Assembly: GCF_016881005.1 (NCBI RefSeq)
Contig: NZ_JACOPV010000010.1
Location: forward strand, 186,001-250,000
DNA: 64,000 nucleotides
Direction: 5' to 3'
Source: Pseudomonas arcuscaelestis
GTDB lineage: Bacteria; Pseudomonadota; Gammaproteobacteria; Pseudomonadales; Pseudomonadaceae
In this document: positions 24,786 to 33,687 of the stretch, one piece after another
Layout of the letters: each line of letters starts with the position of its first letter
Numbering within the stretch: position 1 is the first letter of the stretch
Translations under genes and position numbers: made by a program
The notes under the pieces: model-generated
Database searches by the model: none
What the model was told of the DNA's origin: nothing
Seen by the model: the letters and a program-made list of their open reading frames with translations, nothing else

Positions 24786-25025
24786 ATGACCATTGAAATT
24801 GATCAAAGCAATCAACGCTGCACGCTGATTGCCGACGACCTGCGAATCGAAGGCGCCGCTACAGACGTTACGGTAGTAACCGATGAGCATCTACGCATGT
24901 CAGTGGCCGAACTTGACGGCCAGCGCGTGCCTATCACTGAAGCAGAGGCCGATGCGCTAACTGTAGCGGGTGCGGTGGATGGTCGCAGGCATCTCAAGGC
25001 AAGCGAGGAAGGCTCGATAATCTGA
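24786..25025 (+). CDS. small conserved protein, DUF3203-like, 79 aa
   Basis: Short soluble acidic protein of 79 residues resembling the DUF3203 family of pseudomonads. The pattern is beta-rich (RCTLIADDLRIEGAATDVTVVTD) followed by ITEAEADALTVAGAVDGR. Function unknown. The start ATG 24786 follows a GGACGCTGAC context with only a weak ribosome site. It is placed between the divergent mgtC-type gene and ccoG. Confidence 0.65.
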   Translation: MTIEIDQSNQRCTLIADDLRIEGAATDVTVVTDEHLRMSVAELDGQRVPITEAEADALTVAGAVDGRRHLKASEEGSII

Positions 25026-25146
25026 GCCCTGCGCGGATTTTCCGAAAAATCTGATACGGTTTTTATCTAAATATCTGAGTCTGTTATGCAAACAGATGGG
25101 GCGCCATAGTGCTCTGGCCTGATCGAGGCCTGATGAGCGACGAACC

Positions 25147-26559
25147 ATGAGCGATAGAATCCCCGTCCAGATCGTTGAAATTGCCGAGCCTTCCACTTTC
25201 AAGAAGAAGGCCGCCAGCAGCGACAGACAAATCCATACCCGCAGCTTTACCGGCTTGTTTCGAAACCTGCGCCTCGGTGGCGCAGGATTTCTGTTTCTGC
25301 TGTTTTTCGGCACCGTCTGGTTGAACTGGGAGGGACGCCAGGCAGTTTTGTGGGACCTGGCTGACAGCAAATTCCATATTTTTGGCGCGACCTTCTGGCC
25401 ACAGGACTTCATTTTGTTGTCGGCACTGTTGATCATCTGCGCCTTCGGCCTGTTCGCCATCACCGTATTTGCCGGACGCGTGTGGTGCGGTTACACCTGC
25501 CCACAAAGTACCTGGACATGGGTATTTATGTGGTGCGAGAAAGTTACCGAGGGTGATCGCAACCAGCGGATCAAACTCGATGCCGCACCCTGGGGCCTGA
25601 ACAAGATGATTCGGCGCTCAGCCAAACACACCCTGTGGCTGGCTATCAGCCTGCTCACCGGCTTGACCTTCGTCGGTTACTTCACCCCGATCCGGCCGTT
25701 GGCCGAGGAGCTATTTACCTTACAGCTGGGCGGTGTCAGCCTGTTCTGGATCCTGTTCTTTACCGGGGCCACCTACATTAATGCCGGTTGGCTGCGTGAA
25801 GCGGTGTGCATGCACATGTGCCCCTATGCGCGGTTCCAAAGCGTGATGTTCGACAAAGATACCCTGGCCATCGCCTACGACCCGAGCCGCGGCGAATCCC
25901 GTGGCCCGCGCAAGAAGAACAGCGACTACAAGGCCAAAGGCCTTGGTGATTGCATCGACTGCCAGATGTGCGTGCAGGTCTGCCCGACCGGTATCGATAT
26001 TCGCGACGGCCTGCAGATGGAATGCATTGGCTGCGCCGCCTGTATCGACGCCTGCGACTCGATAATGGACAAGATGGGTTACGCCCGTGGCCTGGTGGGC
26101 TACAAGTCCGAACACAACCTGCAGGGTGGCACGACAAACTGGCTGCGCCCTCGCCTGCTCGGTTATGTCACGGCACTGGTGGTGATGATTGGCGCCCTGG
26201 TCATCGCGCTGCAACAACGGCCGATGGTATCGATGGACGTTATCAAGGACCGTGGCCTGTTCCGCGAGAACAACCTGGGCCAGATCGAAAACATCTACAC
26301 CCTCAAAGTCATCAACAAAACCCAGCAACCGCAGCACTACCGCCTGCGCCTGGTGGACGCCAACGGCTTCGAGTTGCACGGCAAGACCGAATTTACCCTC
26401 GCGGCCGGAGAAATGAGTGAGATGCCGGTATCGGTGGCAATGCTTGCCGAACGGGCTCAGAGCAGCTCCCAGGAACTCAGCTTTGAACTGAGCGACACCG
26501 ACCAGCCAGGCATTTCCACGGTTGCCCACAGCCGTTTTGTCGCGCCTTTGAACCGCTGA
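25147..26559 (+). CDS. ccoG: CcoG, copper-handling accessory protein for cbb3 oxidase
   Basis: Membrane-bound iron-sulfur protein of 470 residues (FixG/RdxA family), a cupric reductase needed for assembly of cbb3-type cytochrome oxidase. About five membrane helices are visible: LFLLFFGTVWLNW, FILLSALLIICAFGLFAIT, LWLAISLLTGLTFVGYF, FWILFFTGATYI and VTALVVMIGALVIAL. The RVWCGYTCPQSTWTW and CMHMCPY motifs and two ferredoxin-like clusters (CIDCQMCVQVCPTG and CIGCAACIDACD) are intact, followed by a C-terminal Ig-like IG domain. No cco operon gene is next to it, so it is a stand-alone copy. No ANR box was found in the 120 bases upstream. Confidence 0.93.
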   Translation: MSDRIPVQIVEIAEPSTFKKKAASSDRQIHTRSFTGLFRNLRLGGAGFLFLLFFGTVWLNWEGRQAVLWDLADSKFHIFGATFWPQDFILLSALLIICAFGLFAITVFAGRVWCGYTCPQSTWTWVFMWCEKVTEGDRNQRIKLDAAPWGLNKMIRRSAKHTLWLAISLLTGLTFVGYFTPIRPLAEELFTLQLGGVSLFWILFFTGATYINAGWLREAVCMHMCPYARFQSVMFDKDTLAIAYDPSRGESRGPRKKNSDYKAKGLGDCIDCQMCVQVCPTGIDIRDGLQMECIGCAACIDACDSIMDKMGYARGLVGYKSEHNLQGGTTNWLRPRLLGYVTALVVMIGALVIALQQRPMVSMDVIKDRGLFRENNLGQIENIYTLKVINKTQQPQHYRLRLVDANGFELHGKTEFTLAAGEMSEMPVSVAMLAERAQSSSQELSFELSDTDQPGISTVAHSRFVAPLNR

Positions 26560-26596
26560 TCACATACACTTCGAAGCAATCGAAACGTCCTGAGCC

Positions 26597-28009
26597 ATGA
26601 TGAAACGCTACGAAAAATTCGCCGACGACATTGCCGAACTGATTCGCTCCGGGGTCCTGGGCCCCGGCCAGCGCGTGCCGTCGGTGCGTTACGCCAGTCA
26701 GACCCACGGGGTCAGCCCTTCCACGGTGTTCCAGGCTTATTATCTGCTGGAGCGCCGCGGCCTGATCCGTGCTCGGCCGCGTTCGGGCTACTTCGTCAAC
26801 GCCCATGCGCCGCGGCAATTCAACGAGCCACAAATCATCGAACAAGCGAGTGAGTCCACCGAGGTGGATGTCAGCGCGCTGGTGTTCTCGATTCTGGATT
26901 CGATCAAGGACCCCGAAACGGTCGCGTTCGGTTCGGCCTTCCCCAGCCCGAATCTATTCCCGCTGCCACGTCTGGCCCGTTCCATGGCCAGCGCCAGCCG
27001 CGAGATGGACCCGCGCATGGTGGTTACCGACCTGTCGCCGGGCAACCCGCAGCTGCGCCGTCAGATTGCCCTGCGCTACATGGTCGGCGGCTTGATGCTG
27101 CCCATGGAAGAGTTACTGATTACCAACGGCGCCCTGGAAGCACTCAACCTGTGCCTGCAGGCGGTTACCGAGCCCGGCGACCTTGTAGCAATCGAGGCCC
27201 CGGCCTTCTACGCCTGCCTGCAAGTGCTTGAACGCCTCAAGCTCAAGGCCGTGGAAATTCCGGTACACCCTCGTGAAGGCATCGATCTTGGTGTGCTGGC
27301 GCAAACCCTGGACAAGCATCCGGTCAAGGCGGTCTGGTGCATGACCAATTTCCAGAATCCGGTTGGCGCGAGCATGCCAGAGGAGAAAAAGCAGCAGTTG
27401 GTAGAACTGCTGCGCCAGCACCAGGTACCGATGATCGAAGACGATGTCTATGCCGAGTTGTACTACGCCCAGCAAGCCCCGAAGCCAGCCAAGGCCTTCG
27501 ATACTGACGGTCTGGTGATGCACTGCGGTTCCTTTTCCAAAAGTCTGGCTCCTGGTTACAGGATTGGCTGGGTGGCTGCCGGGCGCTATGCGCAGAAGAT
27601 CGAACGGCTCAAGCTGATGACCTCGCTGTGTGCCTCGATGCCGGCCCAGGCGGCGATCGCCGACTACCTGCAACACGGCGGTTACGACAGGCATCTGCGC
27701 AAGCTGCGCTATGCCCTTGAGGAGCAGCAGAGTGCCATGCTTGCGGCGATTGCCAGGCACTTTCCGGCGCAGACACGGGTCAGCCATCCTTCTGGTGGCT
27801 ACTTTCTGTGGCTGGAGCTGCCCGAGCAGATGGACTCGCTCAAGCTGTTCCAAATGGCCCTGGCCCAAGGTATCAGCATTGCCCCCGGGCCGATCTTTTC
27901 GCCAACCCAGCGCTTTCGCAACTGTATTCGCCTGAACTACGGCAGCCCCTGGACCGAACAATCGGAGAAAGCCATGGAGACCCTTGGGCGGATCGTGCGC
28001 TCGTTCTAG
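26597..28009 (+). CDS. MocR-family regulator (GntR domain fused to aminotransferase fold)
   Basis: Chimeric regulator of 470 residues. Residues 1-75 are a GntR winged helix (YEKFADDIAELIRSGVLGPGQRVPSVRYASQTHGVSPSTVFQAYYLLERRGLIRARPRSGYFV). From about 100 on it is a class-I aminotransferase fold with the PLP lysine in GSFSKSLAPGYRIGW, the cofactor-contacting MTNFQNPVG and IEDDVYAELYY. Such proteins use bound PLP and an amino ligand to control nearby genes. A second ATG lies one codon after 26597 and cannot be excluded. Candidates for its target are the convergent SDR or ccoG; neither is certain. Confidence 0.93.
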   Translation: MMKRYEKFADDIAELIRSGVLGPGQRVPSVRYASQTHGVSPSTVFQAYYLLERRGLIRARPRSGYFVNAHAPRQFNEPQIIEQASESTEVDVSALVFSILDSIKDPETVAFGSAFPSPNLFPLPRLARSMASASREMDPRMVVTDLSPGNPQLRRQIALRYMVGGLMLPMEELLITNGALEALNLCLQAVTEPGDLVAIEAPAFYACLQVLERLKLKAVEIPVHPREGIDLGVLAQTLDKHPVKAVWCMTNFQNPVGASMPEEKKQQLVELLRQHQVPMIEDDVYAELYYAQQAPKPAKAFDTDGLVMHCGSFSKSLAPGYRIGWVAAGRYAQKIERLKLMTSLCASMPAQAAIADYLQHGGYDRHLRKLRYALEEQQSAMLAAIARHFPAQTRVSHPSGGYFLWLELPEQMDSLKLFQMALAQGISIAPGPIFSPTQRFRNCIRLNYGSPWTEQSEKAMETLGRIVRSF

Positions 28010-28018
28010 CCGGTAGGC

Positions 28019-28765
28019 TCAGCGCCCGCCGCCCAGATCGATAAAGCTGCCGGTCGAGTACGAGGCTTTGTCCGAGAGCAGCCACATGATCGCCTCGGCC
28101 ACTTCTTCGGCTTGACCGCCCCGGCCCATGGGTATGCTCGGTTCAAGCTTGCTGACGCGTTCGGCGTCGCCACTGAGGGCATGAAAGTCGGTAAATATAT
28201 ACCCTGGGCGCACCGCATTGACCCGTACACCGTCAGCGGCAACTTCTTTTGCCAGTCCCAGGGTAAACGTGTCCAGGGCGCCCTTGGAAGCCGCATAGTC
28301 GACATACTCGTTCGGCGAGCCGAGCCGGGCAGCCACCGATGAGACATTGACGATACTGCCACCCTTGCCACCGTGGCACTGGGACATACGCTGTAAGGCA
28401 TGCTTGGCACAGAGCATCGGCCCGACCACATTGGTCTTCATCAATTTGAGCAGGCGAAATTCGGACATGTGTTCAAGCTGGCTCTTGTGGCCGATGGTCC
28501 CGGCGTTATTCACCAGTGCAGTAACCGGCCCGAGTTCGACATCGACGCGCTGAAACAGTTGGATGATCTCGTCCTCGACGCTCACATCGGCCTTGACCGT
28601 TATAGCGTCGGCACCCAACTCGCGAACCTCGGCCAACACCTTTTGTGCAGCCTCATCGTCGTTCAGATAGTTGATGCAGATGCGGTAGCCTGCACAGGCA
28701 GCCAACCGCGCTGTTGCCGCTCCAATACCCCGGCTGGCGCCGGTAATCACTATGACGTTGTCCAT
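28019..28765 (-). CDS. short-chain dehydrogenase/reductase (SDR)
   Basis: NAD(P)-dependent oxidoreductase of 248 residues in the classical SDR family. The cofactor motif TGASRGIGAATA is at residues 8-19, NNAG near 88, the catalytic Ser in VSSVAARLG, the YxxxK pair in YVDYAASKGALDTF, and the GGxxG-like C-terminus TGSFIDLGGGR. The N-terminal INYLNDDEAAQ suggests NADPH preference is not strongly marked. The substrate is unknown. It converges on the MocR-type gene with nine bases between stops. Confidence 0.9.
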   Translation of the reverse strand: MDNVIVITGASRGIGAATARLAACAGYRICINYLNDDEAAQKVLAEVRELGADAITVKADVSVEDEIIQLFQRVDVELGPVTALVNNAGTIGHKSQLEHMSEFRLLKLMKTNVVGPMLCAKHALQRMSQCHGGKGGSIVNVSSVAARLGSPNEYVDYAASKGALDTFTLGLAKEVAADGVRVNAVRPGYIFTDFHALSGDAERVSKLEPSIPMGRGGQAEEVAEAIMWLLSDKASYSTGSFIDLGGGR

Positions 28766-28833
28766 CGATACTCATTCCCCCAATGGCCTGACCCTCAAGG
28801 CTAACGCACTGCAGGGCCAGGCGGAAAGTCACT

Positions 28834-29991
28834 TCAGGTGGCCGGCGGTGATGTCGGCACCTTGGGTTCGGGCGTGCGCAGCGGGTAAAGATGCTGGCGC
28901 ACGATACCTTCAGGCAGCTCCTTGCCAAACACGCCGTAGCGTGTCGGCCACTCCTTGGGTGGCAGCTTGAACGTGCCGAACAGCATGTCCACCAACGGTG
29001 TGTGGATGGCGTAGTTCTTGTAGATGTAGTCCTTGTGCCGAGCATGGTGCCAGTGATGGTAGCGCGGCAGGACGAGCACATAATTGAGCCAACCACCGTC
29101 GATACGCACGTTGGCATGCGCCAGCACAGCCTGAACGCCGACCAGAATGACATATGCGTTGAGCGCCTGTGGCGAGAAGCCTAGCAGGATCAACGGTGCC
29201 AGCACGCCGGTGCGCGTCAGGAGGATTTCGCAGAAGTGGATACGCGAACCCGCCAGCCAGTCCATGTGCGTGCTCGAGTGGTGGACTGCATGAAAGCGCC
29301 ACATCCATGGCACCACATGATAGAGACGGTGCAGCCAATACTGGCCAAGATCGGCGACCAGCACCGCAAGCAGGAACTGCACAACGATCGGCAGCCCCTG
29401 CACCTTGGCCTGCAACGTCTCGGACACCACCCAACCGGCCAGCCAACTGGAGGATGCGGTAACAAAGATCAGGATGAATTGCACCAGCATATGGCTGACG
29501 AAAAAATAGCTGAGGTCCGTGCGCCAATGCGGTCGCAGAATGTTCTGTTGCGGGTCCTTGGCGTAGAGCTTTTCCAGCGGAATAAATATGATCGCGGAGA
29601 CCAACAGGGCCAGCACGAACCAATCCAGGCCCAGGGAGTAAGGCGTCTGACCTATGGTTTCGGTCTGGATATTAGTGCCACCGAGGAACATTGCCAGTCC
29701 GGCTGCAGCGATACCGGTAAACCCCAGGCGCTTGCGCCGGTTGAGCAGGATATTCAAGGTACCGAGGCCGAATGCCAGGATCAGCCCGACCAGCAACGTA
29801 GTACGGGCGAACTGTTCGCTGTATACCTTGCGAAACTCGGCAAAGGTCAACCACTCGGGGAATAAAAAGCACAACACCGCCAGCAGGCTGAGCACCCCCA
29901 GTGTGGCCGAGATGTAACCGCTGATACGTCCATCGCCGAGCTTGAACGGGGCGTTGCCGTGGCGTTTGAAATAGGCCCTGATTGCCTGCAT
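28834..29991 (-). CDS. fatty-acid hydroxylase/sterol-desaturase superfamily protein
   Basis: Integral membrane di-iron enzyme of 385 residues. The N-terminal half has several helices (LGVLSLLAVLCFLFPEWL, TLLVGLILAFGLGTL, FVLALLVSAIIFIPL). The histidine cluster that binds the two irons follows the superfamily pattern: HRLYH, then FHAVHHSS, then HFCEILL, and PRYHHWHHARH near the C-terminus. These enzymes hydroxylate or desaturate lipids using O2. The substrate is not predictable. Nothing nearby indicates a pathway. Confidence 0.88.
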   Translation of the reverse strand: MQAIRAYFKRHGNAPFKLGDGRISGYISATLGVLSLLAVLCFLFPEWLTFAEFRKVYSEQFARTTLLVGLILAFGLGTLNILLNRRKRLGFTGIAAAGLAMFLGGTNIQTETIGQTPYSLGLDWFVLALLVSAIIFIPLEKLYAKDPQQNILRPHWRTDLSYFFVSHMLVQFILIFVTASSSWLAGWVVSETLQAKVQGLPIVVQFLLAVLVADLGQYWLHRLYHVVPWMWRFHAVHHSSTHMDWLAGSRIHFCEILLTRTGVLAPLILLGFSPQALNAYVILVGVQAVLAHANVRIDGGWLNYVLVLPRYHHWHHARHKDYIYKNYAIHTPLVDMLFGTFKLPPKEWPTRYGVFGKELPEGIVRQHLYPLRTPEPKVPTSPPAT

Positions 29992-30059
29992 GAATCGCTG
30001 TTCCTTCAGTGTTGAGAATCTCCGTGCGGGGCGCAGTATACCCGCCTGCGAACGCTGGC

Positions 30060-30074
30060 TGACAAAACTGTAAT
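30060..30074. promoter_or_regulatory. candidate cop box upstream of copA
   Basis: TGACAAAACTGTAAT agrees with the CusR/CopR-type inverted motif TGACAA-N2-TTGTCAT at 11 of 13 fixed positions. It lies 72 bases before the copA start, a normal operator distance. No copRS genes are in the window. Confidence 0.55.
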
Positions 30075-30145
30075 GTGGTGCTCAGCTCGCTGACAGTCGT
30101 CGCTGGCTAACGTCGTGCCATCCCAGCCCCCGAGATGGCCGCGTT

Positions 30146-31849
30146 ATGCTCCGACAACCTACCCGCCGTACCTTCGTCAAAGGCTTCGCCGCCGGCAGCG
30201 TCCTGGCCGGACTTGGCCTTTGGCGCCTACCCGCTTTCGCCGTCAGTGCCCCCCTGGGCAATGAGCTCAGCGGCCGCGATTTCGACTTGTTCATCGGCCA
30301 GACGCCGGTCAACATCACGGGGCGTCCGCGCACGGCGCTGACCATCAACAACAGCTTGCCGGGCCCGGTGCTGCGCTGGCGCGAAGGCGACACGGTAACC
30401 CTGCGGGTTCGTAATCGCCTGGACGAGCCAACGTCGCTGCATTGGCATGGCATTATTCTGCCAGCCAACATGGACGGCGTTCCTGGGCTGAGTTTTGCCG
30501 GCATCGAACCGGGTGGTGATTACCTCTATCAATTCACCCTGCAACAAAGCGGCACCTATTGGTACCACAGCCATTCCGGGCTGCAGGAACAAGCCGGTGT
30601 GTACGGGGGCATTGTCATTGAGCCGAAAGAGCCTGAGCTTCATCGCTATCAGCGCGATTACGTACTGCTGCTCAGCGACTGGAGCGACCAGACGCCCGAA
30701 GCCCTGATGGCAACGCTGAAAAAGCAGTCCGACGCCTTCAACTACAACAAGCGCACCGTTGGTGATTTTATCGACGACGTGGCCGCACAGGGTTGGTCAA
30801 AGACGGTCGCTGAGCGCAAGAACTGGGCGCAGATGCGCATGAGCCCCACCGACCTCGCCGACATCAGCGCAGCAACCTACACCTACCTACTCAACGGTCA
30901 GCCACCGGATGGCAACTTCACCTGTCTATTCCAACCCGGCGAAACCGTGCGCCTGCGCCTGATCAACGGCTCGGCCATGAGTTACTTCGACTTTCGCATT
31001 CCAGGCTTGAAGATGACGGTTATCGCTGCTGATGGCATGCCGGTGCAGCCAGTCGGCGTCGATGAACTGCGCATCGCCGTGGCCGAAACCTATGATGTGC
31101 TGGTGGAGGTCGGTGACCTGCCCGCCTACACCCTCTATGCGCAAAGCATGGACCGCACCGGCTTTGCCCGTGGCACGCTAGCGCGCAGTGCCGGGCTCAG
31201 CGCGCCGGTACCAGCACCTGACCCGCGCCCGATCCTGACCATGGCCGACATGGGCCACGATGGTATGGACTCGATGGCAGGTATGGCAGGTATGGCGGGC
31301 ATGGATCACAGCCAGATGGGCGGCATGCAGACCCACCCGGCCAGTGAAACGGATAACCCGCTGGTCGACATGCAGACCATGAGCCCCAAACCCAACCTCA
31401 CCGACCCGGGTATTGGTCTGCGCAACAACGGTCGTCGAGTGCTGACCTATGCCGACCTGAAAAGTACCTTTGCCGATCCTGACGGGCGCGAACCGTCACG
31501 GGAGATCGAGCTGCATTTGACCGGGCACATGGAACGCTTTGCCTGGTCGTTCAACGGCATCAAGTTCTCCGATGCCGAACCGTTGCGCCTGCGCTACGGC
31601 GAGCGCCTGCGCATCATCCTGGTCAACGACACGATGATGGCCCACCCGATTCACCTACATGGTTTGTGGAGCGACCTTGAGGACGAACACGGGCGTTTCC
31701 AGGTGCGCAAGCACACCCTCGATATTCCTCCCGGCAGTCGCCGCAGCTATCGCGTCAGCGCAGACGCCCTGGGGCGTTGGGCTTACCACTGCCACCTGCT
31801 TTACCACATGGAAATGGGTATGTTCCGCGAGGTACGCGTCGATGAATGA
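30146..31849 (+). CDS. copA: CopA, periplasmic multicopper oxidase for copper resistance
   Basis: Multicopper oxidase of 567 residues. A twin-arginine signal (RRTFVKGFAAGSVLAG) targets the folded protein to the periplasm. All four copper motifs are present: LHWHGIILP, YWYHSHSG, HPIHLHGLW and YHCHLLYHMEMGMF. A Met/His-rich loop of about residues 368-395 (DMGHDGMDSMAG repeats) should bind extra Cu(I). It oxidises and binds copper to protect the envelope. The ribosome site before ATG 30146 is weak. copB overlaps its end by eight bases. The protein is shorter than the roughly 600-residue plasmid CopA mainly in the Met-rich part. Confidence 0.95.
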   Translation: MLRQPTRRTFVKGFAAGSVLAGLGLWRLPAFAVSAPLGNELSGRDFDLFIGQTPVNITGRPRTALTINNSLPGPVLRWREGDTVTLRVRNRLDEPTSLHWHGIILPANMDGVPGLSFAGIEPGGDYLYQFTLQQSGTYWYHSHSGLQEQAGVYGGIVIEPKEPELHRYQRDYVLLLSDWSDQTPEALMATLKKQSDAFNYNKRTVGDFIDDVAAQGWSKTVAERKNWAQMRMSPTDLADISAATYTYLLNGQPPDGNFTCLFQPGETVRLRLINGSAMSYFDFRIPGLKMTVIAADGMPVQPVGVDELRIAVAETYDVLVEVGDLPAYTLYAQSMDRTGFARGTLARSAGLSAPVPAPDPRPILTMADMGHDGMDSMAGMAGMAGMDHSQMGGMQTHPASETDNPLVDMQTMSPKPNLTDPGIGLRNNGRRVLTYADLKSTFADPDGREPSREIELHLTGHMERFAWSFNGIKFSDAEPLRLRYGERLRIILVNDTMMAHPIHLHGLWSDLEDEHGRFQVRKHTLDIPPGSRRSYRVSADALGRWAYHCHLLYHMEMGMFREVRVDE

Positions 31850-32798
31850 AGTATTCAATCGCCCTCTGCTGGGCAGCCTGGCCCTGCTCGCTTTGCTTGC
31901 CAGTGAAGAAGTCACGGCCCAGGCCATGGACCACAGCACGATGAATCATGGCAGCATGAATCACGCCGCACCGCCCAAGGCGCCCATGAATCACGCCGAT
32001 ATGGAAGGCACCAGCATGGACCATAGCGGTATGAACCATAGCGGCATGGATCATGGTGCCATGGGCCAAGGCCAGGCGCCCGTTTCACCGCGTACGCCAT
32101 TGCGGCCCATCACCGATGCCGATCGCCGCGCGGCATTCCCGCCTTTGCCCGGCCATCAAGTGCATGATCAGCAGATCAATTGGGCAGTGATTGTCGAGCA
32201 ATTGGAGTATCAGAACTTCGAAAGCAGCAGTGCCCTGAACTGGAATGCCAATGCCTGGATCGGCGGCGATATCGACCGGCTCTGGTTGCGTACCGAAGGC
32301 GAACGTGAGCAAGGTGTCACCCACAAGGCCGAGTTGCAGGCACTCTGGGGCCATGCCATCAGTCCTTGGTGGGAGTTGATGGGCGGCGTGCGCCAAGACT
32401 TTAAGCCGGCCAGCGGCCAGACCTGGGCCGCTTTCGGTATTCAGGGCATGCCACTGTATGGCCTGGAACTGGAAGCCACGGCTTATGTGGGTGAGCGGCA
32501 ACAAAGCGCGCTGCGCCTGGAGAGCAGTTACGCTATCCTGCTGACCAACCGCTGGATTCTCGAGCCGTCGCTTGAGGCCAACTTCTTCGGCCGTAACGAT
32601 GCCAGTCGCGATCAGGGCAGTGGCCTGGCCGACACTGAGATCGGCCTGCGCCTGCGTTATGAAATTACCCGCGGTTTTGCCCCTTACCTGGGCGTCAGTT
32701 TCAATCGCAGTTATGGCAATGCTGCCGAACAGATCCGTGATGACGATGGCGATATCGGCCAGACTCGCCTGGTTGCTGGTGTCCGCCTACGTTTCTAG
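31842..32798 (+). CDS. copB: CopB, outer-membrane copper-resistance protein
   Basis: Outer-membrane barrel protein of 318 residues. A signal peptide (about 1-27, ending EVTAQA) is followed by a Met/His-rich region of about 60 residues with MNHG and MDHS-type repeats, which should bind copper. The remaining sequence is the CopB barrel domain, with WAVIVEQLEYQNFES, a middle ARLE-type strand pattern and a terminal GVRLRF (C-terminal Phe). ATG 31842 overlaps the copA stop, giving translational coupling. Confidence 0.94.
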   Translation: MNEVFNRPLLGSLALLALLASEEVTAQAMDHSTMNHGSMNHAAPPKAPMNHADMEGTSMDHSGMNHSGMDHGAMGQGQAPVSPRTPLRPITDADRRAAFPPLPGHQVHDQQINWAVIVEQLEYQNFESSSALNWNANAWIGGDIDRLWLRTEGEREQGVTHKAELQALWGHAISPWWELMGGVRQDFKPASGQTWAAFGIQGMPLYGLELEATAYVGERQQSALRLESSYAILLTNRWILEPSLEANFFGRNDASRDQGSGLADTEIGLRLRYEITRGFAPYLGVSFNRSYGNAAEQIRDDDGDIGQTRLVAGVRLRF

Positions 32799-32813
32799 CC
32801 TTGGAGAGTCAGT

Positions 32814-33242
32814 ATGTTGAGCAAGAAAATTGTCGCTTTTGGCTTGTTGGCCCTGAGCACCCTGGCACAAGCCGGACAAACTATCGATGTATACCGTGAT
32901 CCCAATTGCGGCTGCTGCAAAGAGTGGATCAGCCACCTGCGCGACAACGGTTTTACCGTCAACGACCATGTCGAGCCAAACATGAGCGCGGTCAAGCAGC
33001 GCTTGGGTGTGGCTCCACGCCTGGCCTCCTGCCATACCGGGGTGATCGACGGCAAGTTCGTCGAAGGACATGTTCCCGCCGAGCAGGTCAAACTGTTAGC
33101 CAAGCGCTCCGATTTGCGCGGTCTTGCAGTACCCGGTATGCCGATGGGTTCACCCGGCATGGAAATGGGCGACCATAAAGACGCCTACCAGGTTATCGGC
33201 TTGACCCAGGATGGCCGCGACGAAGTGGTCGCCAACTACTGA
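32814..33242 (+). CDS. DUF411 periplasmic metal-binding protein
   Basis: Secreted protein of 142 residues. A signal peptide covers 1-20 (LALSTLAQA). The DUF411 motif DPNCGCCKEWISHL carries three cysteines (C32, C34, C35), and SCHTGVIDGKFVEGHVPAEQ and GMPMGSPGMEMG follow, adding a fourth Cys/His pair and a Met-rich loop. The family is tied to copper and silver handling. It lies 16 bases after copB, in the same operon. Confidence 0.88.
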   Translation: MLSKKIVAFGLLALSTLAQAGQTIDVYRDPNCGCCKEWISHLRDNGFTVNDHVEPNMSAVKQRLGVAPRLASCHTGVIDGKFVEGHVPAEQVKLLAKRSDLRGLAVPGMPMGSPGMEMGDHKDAYQVIGLTQDGRDEVVANY

Positions 33243-33252
33243 GCTGCCCTGG

Positions 33253-33687
33253 ATGTTGAGTGAATGGGCGCTGTTTTTCAGCGCCTTTGGCGCAGCCACC
33301 TTGCTACCGCTGCAATCGGAAGCGGTGCTGGTGGGCTTGCTGGTGCGCGAGCCACAGGCGGTGTTCAGCCTGCTGCTGATAGCCACGCTGGGCAATGTGC
33401 TGGGCTCGATCGTCAACTGGCTGCTTGGTCGTGGCATCGAACACCTGCGCGAGCGCCGTTGGTTTCCCTTCACGCAAGCTCAACTGGACAAAGCCCAACA
33501 GCGTTATCAACGCTACGGCCAATGGTCATTGCTGCTGAGCTGGATGCCGGTGATTGGTGATCCCCTGACCCTGATTGCCGGCATCATGCGCGAACCCTTC
33601 TGGCGTTTCCTGGCCTTGGTTACCATTGCCAAGGCCGGGCGCTATGCGGTGCTGGCCCTGATAACATTGGGCTGGCTGGGCGCCTAG
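33253..33687 (+). CDS. YqaA-type small DedA/SNARE-associated membrane protein
   Basis: Membrane protein of 144 residues with three to four hydrophobic segments (ALFFSAFGAATLLPLQSEAVLVGLLV, FSLLLIATLGNVLGSIVNWLLG, LALVTIAKAGRYAVLALITLGWLG). The GxxxGxxxNWLLG and WMPVIGDPLTLIAGIMR motifs are typical of the YqaA branch of the DedA family. Substrate and function are not known. ATG 33253 is the family-like start; the frame is open back to 33211 but that would overlap the previous gene. Same operon as the copper genes. Its TAG stop is shared as CTAG with the convergent DinB gene. Confidence 0.82.
   Translation: MLSEWALFFSAFGAATLLPLQSEAVLVGLLVREPQAVFSLLLIATLGNVLGSIVNWLLGRGIEHLRERRWFPFTQAQLDKAQQRYQRYGQWSLLLSWMPVIGDPLTLIAGIMREPFWRFLALVTIAKAGRYAVLALITLGWLGA

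Noticed and set aside
31250..31330. Tandem 9-base repeats in copA as a microsatellite
   Set aside because: They encode the normal Met-rich copper-binding loop of CopA and are expected in this family.
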